From positions 1-63,942 of the forward strand of contig DWVH01000011.1 in the NCBI GenBank assembly GCA_019120335.1: 63,942 nt of DNA, given 5' to 3'. The first letter of the stretch is position 1, and each line of letters begins with the position of its first letter. Below the pieces are notes generated by a model. That model was not told the origin of the DNA. It saw only the letters and a program-made list of their open reading frames with translations, and ran no database searches. Positions 1 through 9,136 of the stretch are shown in pieces. This DNA is from Candidatus Enterococcus stercoripullorum (lineage in GTDB: Bacteria; Bacillota; Bacilli; Lactobacillales; Enterococcaceae). The position numbers and the translations under genes were made by a program.

Positions 1-253
1 TGGCGGTACTATCTGTATCATACCCCGCAATGAGCTGAAGAAGAATTTGTTCTAAAAGACTTGTATTACTGTGTTTAAAATAGCTACGAGTATCATGAAA
101 ATGGAGATATTGATTGGTTAAATATTTAAAAACAAGAAGATGCATCACTTGTTTGACTAAGACAAGTCCAGCATCGCTAGATAAGCAACCACCATCATGA
201 CTAATAGAAAGATTTGTATTGAAAAGTGCATCAATTTTGTGTACAGTATTCAT
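1..253 (-). mobile_element. IS1380-family transposase, N-terminal part (cut by window edge)
   Basis: Reading leftward from an ATG at 253, the frame stays open to the window edge (84 codons). The protein starts MNTVHKIDALFNTNLSIS and continues with HDGGCLSSDAGLVLV, then ends in AGYDTDST. The block 'N-L-S-x-S-x-DGG-x-LSSDAG-x-LL' is the usual N-terminus of IS1380-family transposases, which go on to a DDE catalytic domain that lies outside this window. A good ribosome site (AAGGAG-like, in the stretch read from 265) precedes the ATG. The terminal inverted repeat and target duplication cannot be fixed with only one end visible. The element is probably inserted downstream of thrS. Family assignment is by motif recognition. 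Confidence 0.7.
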
Positions 254-497
254 TAGAAGAACTCCTTTGTTTTGTATTTATTTGCACTTTTACTATAACA
301 AAATGGAGTTCTTTTTTCATCACTTATTGGGTGAAAAGTTAAAATTTGTTAATCCGTTGATACTACAATGATTGTAGGACTCAAGGGGAAATGTATGAAT
401 TATTCAGGTTCCTTTTATTAACAACTCCATCATATACTTCTAACCAGACATACTAAATAACTCAAAAGCATTGAAGTAAAGCAACTCAAAAATTAAC
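254..497. other. Non-coding stretch at the end of the insertion sequence
   Basis: This gap holds no convincing gene. Near the transposase start there is an imperfect inverted repeat, with arms around 258-266 (aagaactcc) and 306-314 (ggagttctt), followed by T residues on the plus strand. It could be a hairpin that limits read-through into the transposase or belong to the element's end. The stretch 350-480 is AT-rich with no recognised protein similarity. Confidence 0.3.
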
Positions 498-625
498 CAC
501 ATATAATGAATGAAATAAACAATAAAATAATCCGAATATCAACCTAGATTATCATTCAAATCAGTGTTGAACATTCGGATTGTTTTAATTGATTTTTATA
601 ATAGACTATGAGATAGCTCAATCTT
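498..625. repeat. Dispersed hairpin repeat, copy 1 (downstream of thrS)
   Basis: A long stem-loop spans 529-581. Its left arm begins aatccgaat and its right arm ends gaacattcggatt. Flanking sequence on both sides resembles the element at 16440-16633, including an 'aatgaaataaacaata' type left flank and a 'ttataatagactatgagatagct' type right flank. The outer inverted repeat seen in the second copy is degraded here. Read on the minus strand, the hairpin is followed by a T-rich run, so it probably also terminates thrS transcription. Confidence 0.6.
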
Positions 626-640
626 TATCATTTTCTTCTA

Positions 641-2578
641 CTATTTACGGCTGTAGTTCTTCACGTCAGCAACCATGGCATCGATAAACATGTCTAGTAA
701 TTCTACATGTGTTTCTTTGCTACCGTAGCGGCGGATATTAACAGTACCTTCTTCCACTTCTTTATCCCCAACGACGATTTGATAAGGGATTTTTTGCGTT
801 TGAGAAGCACGAATCTTGTAACCCATTTTTTCGTTACGATCATCCACTTCGACACGTAATCCTTTTTCTTGTAATCGACGTTTGATTTCATATGCGTAAT
901 CACTATGCGCATCCACAGACACAGGAATAATGGTTGCTTGAATTGGCGCTAACCATGTTGGGAAAGCACCTTTATACACTTCTGTTAAGTAAGCGACAAA
1001 ACGTTCCATAGTTGAGACAATTCCGCGGTGGATAACGACTGGACGATGGGTATTTTCTCCATCTTCACCCACATAAGTTAAATCAAAACGTTCAGGTAAT
1101 AAGAAGTCTAATTGGATAGTAGATAGTGTTTCTTCCATACCTAGTGCCGTTTTTACTTGGACGTCTAGCTTAGGACCATAGAATGCTGCTTCTCCTTCTG
1201 CTTCAAAGTATTCTAAGCCTAATTCATCCATCGCAGCTTTTAACATGGTTTGGGCATTTTCCCACATAGCATCATCATCAAAGTACTTATGTGTGTTATT
1301 AGGATCACGATAACTTAGACGGAAACGATAATCATCAATACCAAAATCATGGTAAACGGAAGTCATTAAGTCTAAAGTACGTTTGAATTCATCTTTAATT
1401 TGATCTGGACGCACAAATGTATGTCCATCATTTAAAGTCATTTCACGCACACGTTGTAAACCAGATAAAGCACCTGATTTTTCATAACGGTGCATCATTC
1501 CAAGTTCAGCAATACGGATTGGTAACTCGCGGTAAGAATGAATGTCATTTTTATAGACCATCATGTGGTGTGGACAGTTCATCGGGCGTAAGACTAACAT
1601 TTCGCCATCGCCCATATCCATTGGTGGGAACATATCTTCATGGTAGTGATCCCAGTGACCAGAAGTCTTATAAAGGTTCACATCAGCCATCACTGGAGTA
1701 TAGACATGTTGGTAACCTAAGCTAATTTCTTTATCAACAATGTAGCGTTCAATGATACGACGGATCGTAGCGCCTTTTGGTAACCAGAATGGCAAACCTG
1801 AACCAACTTCCTTAGATACCATGAATAAATCAAGTTCTTTACCTAATTTACGGTGGTCGCGTTCTTTAGCTTCTTCACGTAAACGCAAGAATTCTTTTAA
1901 GTCTTTTTTATCAAAGAAGGCAGTACCATAAACACGTTGCATCATATGGTTGTCAGAATTTCCACGCCAGTATGCACCTGCCACTGATAATAATTGGAAG
2001 ACTTGGATACGACCAGTTGAAGGGACGTGTGGGCCACGGCAAAGGTCTACGAATTCACCTTGTTGGTAAGCAGTAATCACTTCATCTTCAGGTAATTCGC
2101 TAATTAATTCCACCTTATATGGATCTTGCGCAAATAATTCTAGTGCTTCTTGTTTTGTTAAGACACGGCGTTCGATTGGTAAGTTTTCTTTCACAATCTT
2201 CATCATTTCCGCTTCGATAGCTGGTAGGTCTTCTGCGGTAATTGCATTTTCGCCATTATCTGTATCGTAGTAGAAACCAGAATCAATGGCTGGACCAACG
2301 CCAAAGTGAATTTTTGGATATAAACGACGCATTGCTTGAGCCATTAAATGCGCACTTGAATGACGTAATAGGATCAACGCATCTTCATGATCTGGAGTAA
2401 TAATTTCAATCGCTCCATCTTCATTGATTTCGCGTGTTAAATCAATTAATTGGCCGTTTAATTTACCGGCTAAAGCTTTTTTCGCTAAACTTTTTGAAAT
2501 ACCTTCAGCGATTTCTTTCGTTGTTACACCTGCAGCAAATTCCTTGACTGCACCATCTGGAAAAGTAATTTTAATCAT
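641..2578 (-). CDS. thrS: Threonyl-tRNA synthetase
   Basis: This enzyme attaches threonine to tRNA-Thr in the cytoplasm. The 645-residue protein shows the full family layout: an N-terminal TGS domain, the editing domain with [11 protein letters not shown] and a CRGPH motif, then the class II catalytic core. The core includes [13 protein letters not shown] (zinc-binding Cys and His), motif 2 around MMHRYEKSG and motif 3 in [15 protein letters not shown]. The C-terminal anticodon-binding domain ends the protein. I chose the ATG at 2578 (MIKITFPDG) rather than the one at 2593, because the ribosome site GGAGG overlaps the codons just after the upstream ATG and lies 8 bases before 2578. A T-box leader upstream controls the gene, which is transcribed alone. 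Confidence 0.97.
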   Translation of the reverse strand: MIKITFPDGAVKEFAAGVTTKEIAEGISKSLAKKALAGKLNGQLIDLTREINEDGAIEIITPDHEDALILLRHSSAHLMAQAMRRLYPKIHFGVGPAIDSGFYYDTDNGENAITAEDLPAIEAEMMKIVKENLPIERRVLTKQEALELFAQDPYKVELISELPEDEVITAYQQGEFVDLCRGPHVPSTGRIQVFQLLSVAGAYWRGNSDNHMMQRVYGTAFFDKKDLKEFLRLREEAKERDHRKLGKELDLFMVSKEVGSGLPFWLPKGATIRRIIERYIVDKEISLGYQHVYTPVMADVNLYKTSGHWDHYHEDMFPPMDMGDGEMLVLRPMNCPHHMMVYKNDIHSYRELPIRIAELGMMHRYEKSGALSGLQRVREMTLNDGHTFVRPDQIKDEFKRTLDLMTSVYHDFGIDDYRFRLSYRDPNNTHKYFDDDAMWENAQTMLKAAMDELGLEYFEAEGEAAFYGPKLDVQVKTALGMEETLSTIQLDFLLPERFDLTYVGEDGENTHRPVVIHRGIVSTMERFVAYLTEVYKGAFPTWLAPIQATIIPVSVDAHSDYAYEIKRRLQEKGLRVEVDDRNEKMGYKIRASQTQKIPYQIVVGDKEVEEGTVNIRRYGSKETHVELLDMFIDAMVADVKNYSRK

Positions 2579-2614
2579 CTTGTTTTCCTCCATATTTCTG
2601 ATGATTCACGTAAA

Positions 2615-2860
2615 ACAAAAAGTCCTAGCACAGCCATCATTCATGACTACACTAGGACGTATCTACGTGGTTCCACCTAATTTTAAGTATTGCTACTCCT
2701 TGAAAGTCTTAACGGTCTGCACCGCCCTTAGATTCATAAGGGTCTTGTGAAAGTGGTCTGCCCTTGGTTTTCTCCTAGAAGGTTTTCAGCCACGACCTTC
2801 CTCTCTTATCAGAAGACTCTCAAGTTTAGGTGTCTTTCTCATCGATCAATTTACGTTTTC
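2615..2860 (-). promoter_or_regulatory. T-box riboswitch leader of thrS
   Basis: On the minus strand the leader contains the conserved T-box sequence AGGTGGAACCACG (2666-2678). It is followed by a terminator stem (GTCCTAG, 2652-2658, with CTAGGACT, 2621-2628) and a T-run. Upstream lies a structured region of about 180 bases that fits Stem I to III. A GACCACTTTC stretch near 2745-2760 carries ACC/ACT threonine codons and is a candidate specifier loop. Uncharged tRNA-Thr pairing here should favour the antiterminator and turn thrS on. The T-box motif is seen directly; the specifier position is inferred. Confidence 0.85.
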
Positions 2861-2861
2861 T

Positions 2862-2890
2862 ATTTAAACACCATTTCTTGAAAATTGCAA
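2862..2890 (-). promoter_or_regulatory. Probable promoter of the thrS leader
   Basis: Minus-strand -35 TTGCAA (2885-2890) and -10 TTAAAT (2862-2867) are separated by 17 bases and lie just upstream of the T-box leader. The -10 is a poor match, so the call is tentative. Confidence 0.4.
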
Positions 2891-2925
2891 GAAAAAAATG
2901 AAAAGAAATGCTAGAAAAAATGAAC

Positions 2926-2957
2926 AAAAAATGTCTAGAAGATTTCCAGACATTTTT
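2926..2957 (-). terminator. Terminator of the tautomerase gene
   Basis: A stem-loop pairs AAATGTCTGGA with TCTAGACATTT on the minus strand and runs into a T tract. It lies 8 bases after the tautomerase stop codon. Confidence 0.75.
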
Positions 2958-2964
2958 AAACTTC

Positions 2965-3144
2965 TTATTTCTTCCACTCACCATTTACACCATAAGTGCC
3001 TTTTTTCATCTCATTAATAATGACATGAATATGTTCTTTGGGTGCACCTGTATTTTTATGAACGGCTTCTGTCACATCTTTCATCATGTTTTCTAATTGT
3101 TCTTGGCTGCGACCTTCCACTAATTCAATGTGTACGAATGGCAT
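2965..3144 (-). CDS. 4-oxalocrotonate tautomerase family protein
   Basis: A 59-residue protein starting [16 protein letters not shown]. The family (4-OT/YwhB) is made of tiny subunits that assemble into hexamers. Pro-2, exposed after Met removal, is the catalytic base, and it is present here. A conserved arginine (R12 or so, in EGRSQEQ) is also present. The physiological substrate is unknown in Firmicutes, and catechol degradation is not implied. The ATG at 3144 is preceded by GAGGAGG; a TTG one codon upstream would add a residue before Pro and destroy the catalytic N-terminus, so I reject it. The gene is monocistronic. Confidence 0.88.
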   Translation of the reverse strand: MPFVHIELVEGRSQEQLENMMKDVTEAVHKNTGAPKEHIHVIINEMKKGTYGVNGEWKK

Positions 3145-3309
3145 CAAAATTCCTCCTCAATAAATAATCTAATTTTATGATAAACGAACGAACTAAATTG
3201 TCAACTATCTTTTAGCTTTTAGTTAAGACTTCGAAAGTAATCACTTATCTTCTTTGTTTGATAACATACTTTTTACTATCAAATGGTAGTTAATCCCCCT
3301 AATCTATGC

Positions 3310-3315
3310 TATAAT
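3310..3315 (+). promoter_or_regulatory. -10 element of the helicase promoter
   Basis: A perfect TATAAT at 3310-3315; the -35 region (around 3286-3292) is weak. Transcription should begin near 3322, only about 7 bases before the TTG at 3329, which bears on the start choice for the helicase. Confidence 0.55.
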
Positions 3316-3328
3316 TTTAAGTCAAGAA

Positions 3329-5605
3329 TTGTTAGGGGTGATTACAATTAACGCAAAAGAACAAGAAATTCAACATTTAAATGCCACACTCGTTAATATA
3401 GAACAAGAGAAAAATATCTTAAGTCGAAAATTACAAGAATTAAACGGCCATTTTCAAAGTGATTTAAAAGAATTAGCCGATATAAAAATTCAAACAGGTT
3501 CTGAAGAGGCCTTTTACGAATCTGTCGTGGAATATCAAAAACACGAACAAGATTTAATGATGAAGTATCAAAATGCCCAATCCCAAGAAAAACGTATCCA
3601 AACACTGTCTGCCATGCAAAAAAGTCCATATTTTGCACGGATTGATTTTAAAGAAGAAGCGCTCGACGAAACACTCTACCTGGGAATCGCTTCTTTAAGG
3701 GATAAAAATGAAGAACCTACCATTATTGACTGGCGTGCACCAATTGCCAACCTATACTATGAAGGTCATCTTGGAAAAGCAAGTTATCAAACCGATCATG
3801 ACACTTTTGAGGTTGAACTTACTTTAAAACGACAATTCAAAATCACAGATGGCAAACTACAAGCAATGGTCGATACCAATGATACGATTAATGATGAATT
3901 TTTGCTTGAAGTATTAGACGAAGCCAGCAGCAATCAAATGAAAAATATCGTGGCGACCATCCAAAAAATGCAAAACACCATCATCCGTGACAGCCATAGT
4001 AAGGCAGTTTTAATTCAAGGGATTGCTGGAAGTGGAAAAACCTCAGCACTATTGCAACGGGTGGCCTATATTTTATACCATAATCGTCAATGGTTAGATG
4101 AAAAACAAGTACTCGTATTCTCGCCAAACCGTTTATTTACCGATTATATTTCGATGGTGCTACCGTCTTTAGGTGAAAGTCAAGTGCCGACCTTTACTTT
4201 CAATGATTTTCTACAACAGCTCTTGCCAACGATGGAAATTCCTAAAAATACGATGAGTGAAGAAGAATTTTTGGCTGATTCAGAAAATGCTGTCGATAGC
4301 TTTAAACAGAGTGTCACCGCCGTCTATCAAATCAAGCCATATCTCAAGAGCATCACCGCTGTTGGCCCATTGTTTAGAAATCTAAAATTAAACGACCGCA
4401 TGCTTTTATCTAAAGAACAAATACGTGCTTATTATTTAGAAACCAATCCAAACTTGCCGATTCATCAACGCATGCAACTCTTACAAACAAGGCTATTGAA
4501 AAAAATCGGCGGCCTGATGAAAGACGAAGCAAAATTGCCTGAAGTAAAAACGCTTGCTGAAGAAATGCTCCAACAAGCTTTTGAAGACAATCCGAATTTA
4601 GAAGCTGACGAAAAAACGGAGCGCAAAATGCTAAAAGAGTTTCGCCAACAAATCGTCAAAAAGAAATTTAGAAAAATCAAACGTGCAGTGAAAAATTATA
4701 CGTTCATCAATTTGGCAGCCCAATATCTACATTTCTTAAAATCTATAGAGCCTGTGTCTGGCATTGATGCAGCAGAATATCAAAACCATCTTACCGAAGT
4801 GAAGAATCGTTTGCGCAACCGCCAATTGACAACCAGCGATGCGACATTATACTTCCTATTAGCAAAAGGACTGTATCCTATCTATATCGAACAAAAAGGG
4901 CGCTTTATCTTTATCGATGAAATGCAAGACTTTCCACCAGCCCAAGTCGCTTTATTGCGTAGTTTATATCCAAAAGCAAATATCAGTCTATGCGGGGATT
5001 TAAACCAAAAAATCTTTGGCAATGACTCAATTGTCGGCAGCCTCGATCGTCTTTTCCCGGATGTTGAAGTGACTAATTATCAATTAACCACTAGTTATCG
5101 GTCTACGCAAGAAATTACAGACTTTGCGAACCAATTTTTATCCCAAGAAGATAAAGTCGTGGCTACTGCGCGCCATGCTAGTCTCCCTACCTTATGGACC
5201 CTTGATAAAAGCGAAAAAATCACTTGGTTCAATCAATTTATCCAAGAATGTAGTGCGGAACAACCACATTTACGAACGGCGATTATTTGTAAAACCACGC
5301 AAGAATGTCAGGAACTTTACCAACAATTAGATGAGAAAATAAAATCAAAAGTCCAATTGCTTGATTCAGAGGAAACCTTTATGAAGCGTGATATCATGAT
5401 TATTCCTGCCTATCTTGCAAAAGGCTTGGAATTTGACCGAGTCGTTGCTTGGGATGTTAACCAACAATTCCACACTACACATGACCAATTAATTCTATAT
5501 ACGATATTTACCCGTGCCATGCATGAATTACATATCGTTTCTCAAAAAGGTCAGTTAAGTCCTTATTTATTAGACTTAAATCCTGAAAGTTTTCAAACCA
5601 AATAA
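3329..5605 (+). CDS. helD: HelD-type superfamily 1 DNA helicase / RNA polymerase recycling factor
   Basis: A UvrD/Rep-like superfamily 1 ATPase of up to 758 residues, close to the length of Bacillus HelD, which binds RNA polymerase and releases stalled complexes. Walker A (GIAGSGKTSAL) lies near residue 231. FIDEMQDFPP is the Walker B/motif II equivalent, and GLEFDRVVAW with the TRAMHEL segment marks the C-terminal helicase motifs. A coiled-coil-like N-terminus rich in K, E and Q fits the HelD secondary-channel arm. The true start is uncertain: the AGGGGTGA ribosome-like site (3334-3341) lies inside the ORF as drawn from the TTG at 3329, so translation may begin at ATT 3347, or at GTG 3338 without a good site. 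Confidence 0.88.
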   Translation: MLGVITINAKEQEIQHLNATLVNIEQEKNILSRKLQELNGHFQSDLKELADIKIQTGSEEAFYESVVEYQKHEQDLMMKYQNAQSQEKRIQTLSAMQKSPYFARIDFKEEALDETLYLGIASLRDKNEEPTIIDWRAPIANLYYEGHLGKASYQTDHDTFEVELTLKRQFKITDGKLQAMVDTNDTINDEFLLEVLDEASSNQMKNIVATIQKMQNTIIRDSHSKAVLIQGIAGSGKTSALLQRVAYILYHNRQWLDEKQVLVFSPNRLFTDYISMVLPSLGESQVPTFTFNDFLQQLLPTMEIPKNTMSEEEFLADSENAVDSFKQSVTAVYQIKPYLKSITAVGPLFRNLKLNDRMLLSKEQIRAYYLETNPNLPIHQRMQLLQTRLLKKIGGLMKDEAKLPEVKTLAEEMLQQAFEDNPNLEADEKTERKMLKEFRQQIVKKKFRKIKRAVKNYTFINLAAQYLHFLKSIEPVSGIDAAEYQNHLTEVKNRLRNRQLTTSDATLYFLLAKGLYPIYIEQKGRFIFIDEMQDFPPAQVALLRSLYPKANISLCGDLNQKIFGNDSIVGSLDRLFPDVEVTNYQLTTSYRSTQEITDFANQFLSQEDKVVATARHASLPTLWTLDKSEKITWFNQFIQECSAEQPHLRTAIICKTTQECQELYQQLDEKIKSKVQLLDSEETFMKRDIMIIPAYLAKGLEFDRVVAWDVNQQFHTTHDQLILYTIFTRAMHELHIVSQKGQLSPYLLDLNPESFQTK

Positions 5606-5610
5606 TGCTT

Positions 5611-5646
5611 ATCCGTGTCTTTTTTGGGGCACGGATATTCTTTTTC
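5611..5646 (+). terminator. Terminator of helD
   Basis: Stem ATCCGTG (5611-5617) pairs with CACGGAT (5630-5636), followed by a T-rich tail. It starts 5 bases after the helD stop. Confidence 0.8.
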
Positions 5647-5689
5647 ATAGACCAACATTTCTACAAAAAGAGTCATGGTTACCTTCATT

Positions 5690-5739
5690 AATCAAAGCAC
5701 CCCTTTGTCTAGACAGACTGAGGGGGGTTCTTTTGATTT
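5690..5739. terminator. Second hairpin in the helD-MFS gap
   Basis: An imperfect stem pairs AATCAAAG-ACCCC with GGGG-TTCTTTTGATT. It could insulate helD from the exporter in either direction. The rest of the gap (5740-5940) is AT-rich and contains the promoter region of the exporter, but I cannot place a good -35/-10 pair. Confidence 0.5.
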
Positions 5740-5955
5740 AAGCCTAATTTTTTCTCAAATAAATCGTTTTCTCTCCCTTTTTATTTTGCTCTAAACCTAA
5801 TCTTTTCATTTTCTGAAATTTCCTTAAAAAAACACTCACGAAGACTTCTCAAATTTTGATAAACTAATTCCTGTTCTGATTGTATATGATTTTGTTAAGT
5901 TAATTATCAATCATAAAGAAACAATTCACAAATATATTTAGTTACGGGGGTTATT

Positions 5956-7377
5956 ATGAAAAGAAAAATTTATCAACATCCATTTTTAATCATGTCGGGA
6001 TTATATATCGGCGCATTTGTCGGTATGTATAGTGAAACATCTTTAAATATCGCTTTACCTGAACTATCTAAGACTTTTGGTTTACCGATTAGCACCATTC
6101 AATTACTCGTAGTCGGGTACATGATGATTATCGGGATTGTCTTACCTTTTGCCAGTCTTTTGATGAAAACATTTAAAGTCAAAACACTGACCTTATTTTC
6201 ATTAACTAGTTTCTTCATCGGCTCAATTCTGAGTGCCGCTGCACCAAACTTCGGGCTATTATTAACTGGACGTATGATTCAAGGGATTGGTACAGGATTA
6301 ATTTTACCGATTCTCTTTGCTTTGACGATGGAAGTCTTCCCTATTCAAAAATTAGGTGCTGCGATGGGAATGTCCGCATTAATCATTATGTTTGCGCCTG
6401 CTGTGGACCCTACTTTAGCGGGAATTTTATTAAGTATTGCTTCATGGCGTTTGATTTTTGCTAGTTTTGCCGTATTTTTAGCCATTGCTTGGATCTTAGC
6501 TTTTAATTTTATTGAAAGCCCATTTGAATTAACTAAGCCAAAAATTGATTTACTCAGCACGATTACTTCTGCTCTAGGATTTGGTGGTATCGTCCTTGGT
6601 TTTAGTTTAGCCAGTAAGTACTCCTTCCAATCACCTATCGTGGTCTCTTCATTAGTGATCGGTCTGATTGCCTTAATCATTTATGTGGCGCGTCAATTGA
6701 AAATGGCGCATCCTATCTTGAACTTAAAAGCATTAGCAAACCCTGGATTTTTAGTAGGTACTTTATTGGTCATGATTAACTTTGGGATTACCTTATCCGC
6801 GATGTTTCTATTACCACAATACCTACAAAACGGCTTACTCTTGCCTGTTGCCTTAACTGGGATGATCATGTTACCAGGAGGCATTTTAAACGCAGTAGTA
6901 TCATTTGCTTCAGGAAAATTATATGACAAGATGGGGCCAAAAGTCCTTGTGCCACTTGGTTTTATCTTTACACTTGTCGGAGCCTTTTTATTTAGCCGCT
7001 TCTCAACAGATACTTCGATTGGCTATGTGATTTTCTGCCACTTATTGTTGATGATTGGTATTCCGTTATCCATGTCTCCTGCGCAATCTAGTGGGTTAAG
7101 TGCCTTACCTCCACATTTATCAACAGATGGCAGCACGATTATCAATACTTTCCAACAAGTAATCGGGGCTATTTGTACTGCATTAACGACTTGTTTATTA
7201 CAATTAGGACAAGCTGCCAACGCCCAAACGAGTCAACAAGCCTTTGTCAACGGCACACACATGAGTACGTATTTCGTAATCGGATTAGCGATTCTTGGAC
7301 TTATCCTTTCCTTCTTTGTCCGTTCACCACAAAAACAAGTGGAAATGACGCAAGAAATCATTCCAGAAAATAATTAA
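5956..7377 (+). CDS. MFS drug:H+ antiporter, DHA2 (14-helix) family
   Basis: A 473-residue integral membrane protein with about fourteen hydrophobic segments, the size and layout of the DHA2 (EmrB/QacA/LmrB) family of proton-driven multidrug exporters. Family marks include the acidic helix 1 end (YSETSLNIALPEL), GRMIQGIGTGLILPILFALTM (motif around helix 4-5) and the SWRLIF segment after helix 6. The ribosome site GGGGG precedes the ATG by about 7 bases. There is no partner regulator gene next to it, so substrate and induction cannot be guessed. It could be an efflux pump for drugs or for a cell product. Confidence 0.85.
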   Translation: MKRKIYQHPFLIMSGLYIGAFVGMYSETSLNIALPELSKTFGLPISTIQLLVVGYMMIIGIVLPFASLLMKTFKVKTLTLFSLTSFFIGSILSAAAPNFGLLLTGRMIQGIGTGLILPILFALTMEVFPIQKLGAAMGMSALIIMFAPAVDPTLAGILLSIASWRLIFASFAVFLAIAWILAFNFIESPFELTKPKIDLLSTITSALGFGGIVLGFSLASKYSFQSPIVVSSLVIGLIALIIYVARQLKMAHPILNLKALANPGFLVGTLLVMINFGITLSAMFLLPQYLQNGLLLPVALTGMIMLPGGILNAVVSFASGKLYDKMGPKVLVPLGFIFTLVGAFLFSRFSTDTSIGYVIFCHLLLMIGIPLSMSPAQSSGLSALPPHLSTDGSTIINTFQQVIGAICTALTTCLLQLGQAANAQTSQQAFVNGTHMSTYFVIGLAILGLILSFFVRSPQKQVEMTQEIIPENN

Positions 7378-7382
7378 CAAAC

Positions 7383-7436
7383 AACAATCGCGAGTAACTC
7401 TCCACTGGTGGTGGGTTAACTCGCGATTGTTTATTT
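7383..7436 (+). terminator. Terminator of the MFS exporter gene
   Basis: A long stem pairs AACAATCGCGAGT with ACTCGCGATTGTT, followed by TTATTTATT. The stretch 7437-7521 after it shows no gene. Confidence 0.8.
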
Positions 7437-7521
7437 ATTACCTTTTTCAAATCTATATTTACTAAATCATGATTTGGTAAATCATTATCAATTCGATTAT
7501 ATATAAATACATATTGAGAAA

Positions 7522-7560
7522 TTAGACCAGACACTTCTTTTAAGCATCTAGTCTCATCAT
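7522..7560 (-). terminator. Weak terminator after the YebC-family gene
   Basis: On the minus strand AGACTAGATGC can pair with GTGTCTGGTCT using several G-U pairs, then AATTTCTC follows. It is a plausible but weak stop for the long minus-strand operon that ends here. Confidence 0.4.
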
Positions 7561-7570
7561 TACAAGTATT

Positions 7571-8293
7571 TTATTCTTCACCTAAGTCTACATTGTGATA
7601 AACAGATTGAACATCCTCTAAATCTTCTAAAACATCAAGCATTTTTTCAAATTTAGCTAAATCATCACCTGTTAATGTTACTTCATTTTGAGGAATCATT
7701 TGCATTTCAGCCACGCTAAATTCAGTAATTCCTTTTTCTTTTAAAGCTTCTTGGATTGCATGGAAATCTGTTGGTTCACCGTAAACCATTATTTGACCAT
7801 CTTCGGCTTCAACATCACGTACATCGATGTCTTTATCCATTAAATATTCTAGGATTTCATCAGCATCATCGCCTGCAAAACCAAATAATGCTGTATTATC
7901 AAACATATAGCTGACTGCACCAGTTACACCCATGTTTCCGCCGTTTTTACCAAATGCAGCACGGACATCCGCAGCAGTACGGTTGACATTATTTGTTAAA
8001 GTGTCCACGATAACCATTGAGCCATTTGGTCCGAAACCTTCATAGCGTAATTCTTGGTATTGTTCATCGCCACTACCTTTTGCTTTTTCAATGGCACGGT
8101 CAATGATATGACGTGGTACATTATAAGTTTTCGCTCTTTCAATAACGAAACGTAACTTTTGGTTAGAATGTGGGTCAGGTTCACCCGATTTTGCAGCTGC
8201 ATAGATTTCGATACCAAATTTCGCATAAATTCGGCTATTATTTGCATCTTTCGCCGTTTTTTTAGCGACGATATTTGCCCATTTACGACCCAT
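7571..8293 (-). CDS. yebC: YebC/PmpR family protein (YeeI type)
   Basis: A 240-residue cytosolic protein starting [18 protein letters not shown], the YeeI-type variant of the YebC/TACO1 family. Conserved blocks include [57 protein letters not shown] and a C-terminal [13 protein letters not shown]. Members were first named transcription regulators; more recent work on YebC/TACO1 points to relief of ribosome stalling, including at proline runs. Length and motifs are complete. It is the last gene of a long minus-strand block, 40 bases after the K+ channel gene, and may also be transcribed on its own. Confidence 0.93.
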   Translation of the reverse strand: MGRKWANIVAKKTAKDANNSRIYAKFGIEIYAAAKSGEPDPHSNQKLRFVIERAKTYNVPRHIIDRAIEKAKGSGDEQYQELRYEGFGPNGSMVIVDTLTNNVNRTAADVRAAFGKNGGNMGVTGAVSYMFDNTALFGFAGDDADEILEYLMDKDIDVRDVEAEDGQIMVYGEPTDFHAIQEALKEKGITEFSVAEMQMIPQNEVTLTGDDLAKFEKMLDVLEDLEDVQSVYHNVDLGEE

Positions 8294-8333
8294 AATTTCA
8301 CTTCGCTTTCTAATAATTTCATTCCATAATTAT

Positions 8334-8738
8334 TTAAGGCCTATTCCATATTATACCGATATTACAAGTATCTGTGAAGTTTTTTTCATCAGTTTTTTCA
8401 TTTTTTAGATTTGATTTTTCTTCTTCGCGATGTATATGATTCATCTCTGTATAATAATTAACCAATACACCCGAAAGACAACCGAAAAAAATCAAACCAT
8501 AAATAGTGAGAATTACACTGAGCACTCGACCAAAAAAAGTCGTTACAACAATATCACCGTATCCAAGAGTCGTTGCTGAAACAAAAGAGTACCATAGACC
8601 ATCTCCAAAAGATCTAATAGATGGTTCAAGCCAATTTAATAATAAAGCTGAGAAAAAGAGATATAAAATAAATGATAGGACAAACTTGCTAAATCCTGTA
8701 ACACGGATGATTTTCCATAGAATTTTTAAACGTTTCAT
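8334..8738 (-). CDS. Two-helix potassium channel protein
   Basis: A 134-residue membrane protein with two hydrophobic helices flanking a pore loop. The selectivity filter reads TLGYGD (in ATTLGYGDIVVTTFFGR), matching the K+ channel signature T-V/L-G-Y-G-D. This is the KcsA-like ion channel 2 layout. The C-terminal tail is polar and shows no RCK/TrkA-N regulatory domain, so gating is not obvious. The start ATG overlaps the stop of the upstream ClC-type fragment by four bases (ATGA), implying translational coupling. It sits with a chloride channel gene, suggesting a shared role in ion balance or acid tolerance. The filter is clear; the physiological role is inferred. Confidence 0.85.
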   Translation of the reverse strand: MKRLKILWKIIRVTGFSKFVLSFILYLFFSALLLNWLEPSIRSFGDGLWYSFVSATTLGYGDIVVTTFFGRVLSVILTIYGLIFFGCLSGVLVNYYTEMNHIHREEEKSNLKNEKTDEKNFTDTCNIGIIWNRP

Positions 8739-9136
8739 TCGTCTACTGTTCCTCTTTGATTAAATTTTCGAATATATTTTGGCATCTGTAACAACAAAGC
8801 GATGATTACAGCAAAAACAAATAATTCTTTAGGGAAAAAGAAAGCTACAAATATACACCCTAACCATGTATTTTCAATCAATAGTCCACATATAACATAA
8901 CTAACTATTGCGACAATAAAAACCGTATCTACTTGTGGAAATAATTTCGCCACAAAAAATCCCTGCAAAATACTGGCTAAAGTGATTGGAAAAATGTCTC
9001 CTCCAGTCCAGGTCGTGTATAAACAGATATCCAAAAACACTAATTTCCCTACAGATAATAAAAATAAACTCAAAGCTGTTAATTGTGTAGCTCTGACTGC
9101 CAGATTCGTCATTTCATATTGTCCTGAAAACATCAA
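8735..9136 (-). pseudogene. ClC-type chloride channel, C-terminal part (frameshifted)
   Basis: This reading frame of 133 codons starts MMFSGQYEMTNLAV and contains TWTGGDIFPITLASILQGF, which matches the ClC family's conserved GGxFxP segment. Its upstream half lies in another frame at 9114-9956. The shift is near 9125-9136, in a GTTGATGTTTTCAGG context, where one extra base separates 'RPSV' from 'MFSGQYEM'. Homologues run straight through this point, with FSGE/FSGQ following the linker. It could be a true inactivating mutation, a sequencing error or a reassembled two-piece protein; no ribosome site precedes the ATG, which favours a broken gene. Confidence 0.7.

Noticed and set aside
258-316. 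Inverted repeat beside the transposase as its terminal repeat
   Set aside because: It lies directly upstream of the start codon, with a 40-base loop and mismatches, more like a leader hairpin; the element's end cannot be defined here.
5740-5950. Regulatory operator or small gene before the MFS exporter
   Set aside because: No clear palindrome, -35/-10 pair or ribosome-site-supported ORF could be placed.
6345-6929. Open frames on the minus strand inside the MFS gene
   Set aside because: They are shadows of the exporter's plus-strand frame; they lack ribosome sites and have low-complexity, unlike-protein composition.
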